Assembly: GCF_036370855.1 (NCBI RefSeq)
Contig: NC_088111.1
Location: forward strand, 19,751,501-19,815,500
From: Dromaius novaehollandiae
Taxonomy: Eukaryota > Chordata > Aves > Casuariiformes > Dromaiidae
Reading direction: 5' to 3'
DNA: 64,000 bases
Part shown: one piece after another, positions 60,090 to 64,000 of the stretch
Position numbering within the stretch: position 1 is the stretch's first letter
Layout of the letters: every line of letters begins with the position of its first letter
The notes under the pieces: model-generated
The model's database searches: none
Told to the model about the DNA's origin: nothing
What the model saw: only the letters and a program-made list of their open reading frames with translations
Made by a program: the position numbers and the translations under genes

Positions 60090-63000
60090 CAGTGGCGCCT
60101 ACAGTGGTCATCTGGGGTGGTGGATGGGCTGCCCCATACCTCAATGGGGCCTTTTTCCTGGCTGATGTAATCAGCAGAGCACCATGAAAATCAGCAAGGG
60201 GCCAAGTCTTCAGAGGCAAATGCTGGCTGGTGTCACCTCTCCCTTTCAACAGCCACATTCAATGACTGCTATGACCACCAGGTCCTTTTGCCAAGCTTCA
60301 GGCAGGGGGAGGTTCAGAGGAAGGATCTTTGGATGGGGCCACTCCAGTGCGTGTGAGAGGCCAGTATCACCCAGGGCTCCTGTCTGCAGCAACGTGGTAG
60401 CACGCACAATTGCACCGTCACCTCAGTCCGTCGTACCCCCATCCCGGGGAGCCACATGTGCAAAGAGGGCTGTCTGCCAGCGCTCCAGCACACGCCAGTG
60501 CCAGGGGCTTGCGCACAGGTAGGTGAAACTGGGTAACTCACCACTCCTTCCCTGCTGTGCTCAAAGCAGTCCAACACACTCTCCTGCTAATTCAAGGGCT
60601 CTCCCACCTTTCCTGGCAGATGACCCCAATCTCATGGAGCTGGGCAAACACTGGGGTAGTAAATACCTTCCTCCCAGCCCTTGCCCTTGGACTGGTGCCT
60701 GTATGGAGCAAAACATGACGGGGCCAGTCATGCTACACTCTATGCACACCTGTCCAGATGCAGTGGCACAGCTTTGTCACTTGTCCAGCATTGCTATCAG
60801 CTCCATCGTAGGAGAGCTTGGAAGTCCCAGGTATGGTCCCCCCTCCTGCACAGCACTGTAGGAACAGAGAACAGAGAAGGGCCTTGTCCCAAAGAGCCTA
60901 CACTCCAGCCAGAACTGGGCAACGAGCACCAAGGGGAGCCACACCACAGCACTGCAGTTTCTGGCTGGCGGACCAGGGTACCCAGGTCAGTGGCATGCCC
61001 AGCAAGAGCGGGTAGGCTGGGACAGTGCAGAGCACTTCCAGCAATGGAGATCCCCTCACAGACTGCTTTGACCCATCCCCATCCCGATTCCCAGGAATTT
61101 TCCCAGGCATATATCCTAGATCTCCTACCCCCAGTTCAAGTTCTTGCCTTCGTCTGTCCTCTATGAACAACATATTATTCTTCTGCTCTTCCCCACTTCT
61201 CCACATCAGGGCAGCCTTTTGAGGCCCCTCTGGTAAGGCAAAGAGTGCGACCAGGGGATGCACAGTGATTTACTCCCCTTCTTTCATTAGAGCTGCTAGT
61301 GAATTAATAAATTGGAGAGCAAATTTCCAAACTGTTTCAAAGTGTCTAGATAAGGGACTCTCAGGATTTTCTTATGGCTGCTGCAGTAAATTCACCTAAT
61401 AGCCAGTGCCATGAACAAACTACATTTTTATTTGGTTCCTACCAGGGAAGAAATCCCCAGTCACCTCTGCCAGGCTCCGATTAATAACAAACGGGTCCCT
61501 CTGGCTGGGAAATACTTGGACAATACTTGTAACACAGCAGAAAATCAGTGCCACTCAGGGGGGTTACATCTCCTGCCTCCAACAGTCATGCCAACCCTGG
61601 TCCAGGAACAGTGCCAGACTCAGCTCAGAAGCAAACCGGGCAGAGGAAACCTCAGGCTCAGGTGAAGGGCAACCACGTGTTGCAGGAGGCTGGTTCTTTG
61701 CTTCCTCTGTGCCCTGGCTAACAAAACAGAATCTGCCCTTTCCGTTCTGCCCAGCTGTCTCCTTTTGGTGTGAGCAGCTGTGAAGGCCCTTCGCAGATGA
61801 TGGGGGCTCTTTGGGGCTCCTGACAGACTTTTGATGTGATCCCACCTTGTGTTTCCTGCACTGGGTATCAGTGTAACTCACCCATAGTGGGCAACTTCTC
61901 ATTTGGCTAATCACCAGGGACTGTCATCTCTAGCTCAGACCCGGAGGTCATGAACATGTATGAGTTTTCCAGGAGAGAATGCCAGGGCAGTCCGTCTGCA
62001 TCTCACCCTTCATTAGCATTAGTGAAGTCCCTTCTGCTCACTTCTGCAGCTAATCATGCAGCCTCCTGCTGCTCCGTCTCATCAGGAACCACCCTCCCTG
62101 CCTCGCCTCCATCATTAAGGAATCAGGTTCGATTTTTCTCTGCTTGAATCAGGTTTATAGCTATGGGCTTTAGCAATGTTACTGCTAGAGCTTTCTCGCC
62201 AGAACTCCTCCTTTGGGCAGAAGTGAATTTACTGACCAAAAGCCAACAGCCAAAAACTGATCAAACTGGGATGCATCTATCAATGCTCATTACCCCTGCT
62301 TGTGATCTCCAGGCACAGGCAATGGGACAGGATGCCAGGTGCTGACTGGTGGCTGCATTTGACACTTCTCATTCTCTTGGGCATGGAAAATGACTTTAGT
62401 TTTGCCCTTTCACATTATTTCCATTTGAAAATGGACAGATTTCAGTGTCAGGAGCTGGTTCAGGAGAGGGGACGCAGTCTGAGCGATGGCTGTATCATTC
62501 CTACAGTGGAAGAGTTTTCTGGGAGGAGGCAGCTGTGCAGCTCTTCCAAAGAGGCCATCCGGGCTCATTCTCCTGAGGGATTCACTCCACTATCCTGTCT
62601 CCCAGTGGACAACCTTGTGCCCCTAGCTCTCATTCGCTCGGGCCTGTGACCGGCAGTGCCCCCGAGGCATTCACATTGAATTCAATTGCAGACGGCATGA
62701 GATTTTGGACGCTTTGCCCTCAGGCTAGTGCCGGAAGCTGCCTGAGAGTCAGCGGGAGTCAGAGGCAAAGAGGAACGGACGAAGTTTGGAGCTGGGGAAT
62801 GAACACTCGCTGCAAAGCAGACAGCCCCCTCCCTACACACGCTGAGCCTGCACTGCCTCCTCAGAAACAGCTCGGGACAGCAGAAGACACAGCAGCCTCC
62901 AGCACGGAGGAGGAGACACCGCGTCCTCGTGCGCTGGGGATGGCCGGGGCTGTTCAAACACAGTCCAAACCAACCCAACCGTGCTGAGGGAAGCGGCCAG

Positions 63001-64000
63001 GAAGGGTAGCCACAGAACGCATGCAGCTGCTGTCAGACAGGACCCATGACTGTGCGATGCTTGCTGTAAAGAGGCAGAAGCACAGAGGGATGCTTCAGTC
63101 AACAGATATCAATAGTATCAGCTTCCTCCATCCTTCACGCTCTCCTGTGACACCCAGGACAGGCTAAGCAGTGTACAGAGGCCTGCAGGGAGCTACCGTT
63201 CCTGGAACTGAAGCAGACAGTCAACTCGTGTCTGCATCTGCTCAAATAGCAAATCCTCTCCTTCCGAAATAGCAATTTGCATTTGATTTGCAAGGATCAG
63301 AAGAGGATGTTTCAAGAGAGAGCATAGTGAGATGGAGAAGAGGCTTCATGAAATAGCACCTGATTATTTTTAACAAAGAAATGCTCTCAAGTTTCCTTCC
63401 CCCAGACTGGCTGAAAACTCATCTTGCAGCATGAGGAGAATTCCTGGTATGCTCAGAGAGGGAGAGAGATTTCAAATGCAATTCGAAAAGATGATGTTGG
63501 TGGAAAGCGTGGATTTCTTCCCCATAGAAGAAACCCAGGGATTTTAACAATATTGAATATTCCCCATATAATCAGTTTGTTTTGCAGAAGGCAGGTGTTT
63601 TCCTCCCTTCCCCCCCCCCAAAAAAAAAAAACTAGCAGAAAACCTTCACTCTCTGTATGGAGCTCAGCTCAGCTAGGCTTATGCTTGCTCTTGAGAGAAA
63701 AGCCAGCTGTAGAAGTGCATCATCCCCTGCAATTAGCCATGTTAACCTTTGCATAAAAATCTCTGCTGGCAGATGCTGTAGTCAGGAAAGGCCACAGGCA
63801 GGGATTTCAAGAGCTCGCTGTACCTGGGCTCGTCTCCCTTCCAGGACTGCCTGCAAGCTCCTGGCCACAGTGCAGCTCCTGCTCTGTCCCAGTGCCCTGG
63901 GAAGCCCAAGGGCACATGCAGCACACTCGTCTTTAATGTACTCCCACCCATGCAGTTCTGCCTAAGCAACACTAAGCGTGAGATCCTGGGAATGATGCAG
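60090..64000. other. Intergenic, no gene recognised
   Basis: Open frames up to about 160 codons on both strands (for example plus 60,681-61,166) have no domain and no splice support. A C run followed by an A run lies near 63,610-63,631. Confidence 0.5.

Overview
The window is vertebrate nuclear DNA, almost certainly from a bird (species not determinable). Genes are split by introns with GT/AG borders. A CCDC81-type HU-domain gene is tandemly amplified, a pattern known from birds. Olfactory receptor relics and retroviral LTR-like fragments are scattered through it. No tRNA, rRNA or CRISPR array was seen.

Region 1 (1-17,930) is a head-to-tail array of a unit of about 8.9 kb. Two almost identical copies each carry a complete CCDC81-like gene (starts at 43 and 8,946), its 3' end, an LTR-like element and the GC-rich promoter of the next copy. 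A third copy stops inside exon 1. A clearly diverged piece of the same promoter flank follows at about 17,975-18,165, so the array sits beside an older relic of itself.

Region 2 (18,170-39,690) is AT-richer and gene-poor. It holds an olfactory receptor pseudogene (20,690-21,510), LTR-like repeats, and an orphan TATA-box promoter with a splice donor (33,573-33,735).

Region 3 (39,699-41,760) is NDUFB6, an accessory subunit of mitochondrial complex I, on the minus strand. It has four apparent exons and a CpG-island promoter with a 41-bp tandem duplication and an NRF1-like site. A second olfactory receptor relic lies just beyond the promoter at 42,840-43,195.

Region 4 (43,200-52,250) is mostly intergenic. 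It contains an inverted copy of the 30-kb repeat, a minisatellite of about 175 bp, and a SPATA31-like reading frame on the minus strand (49,399-50,371).

Region 5 (51,285-60,075) starts with a dense run of unusual-structure DNA (poly-C, polypurine, GT repeat, GC-rich hexamer repeat) leading into a CpG island. A galanin receptor type 2-like GPCR follows (55,850-59,425, two coding exons) with a polyadenylation signal at 60,069. The last 3.9 kb shows no recognisable gene.

The genes do not form a pathway. The most notable item is the homogenised CCDC81-like array, part of a bird-specific expansion of HU-superfamily proteins that has been proposed to recognise non-self molecules.
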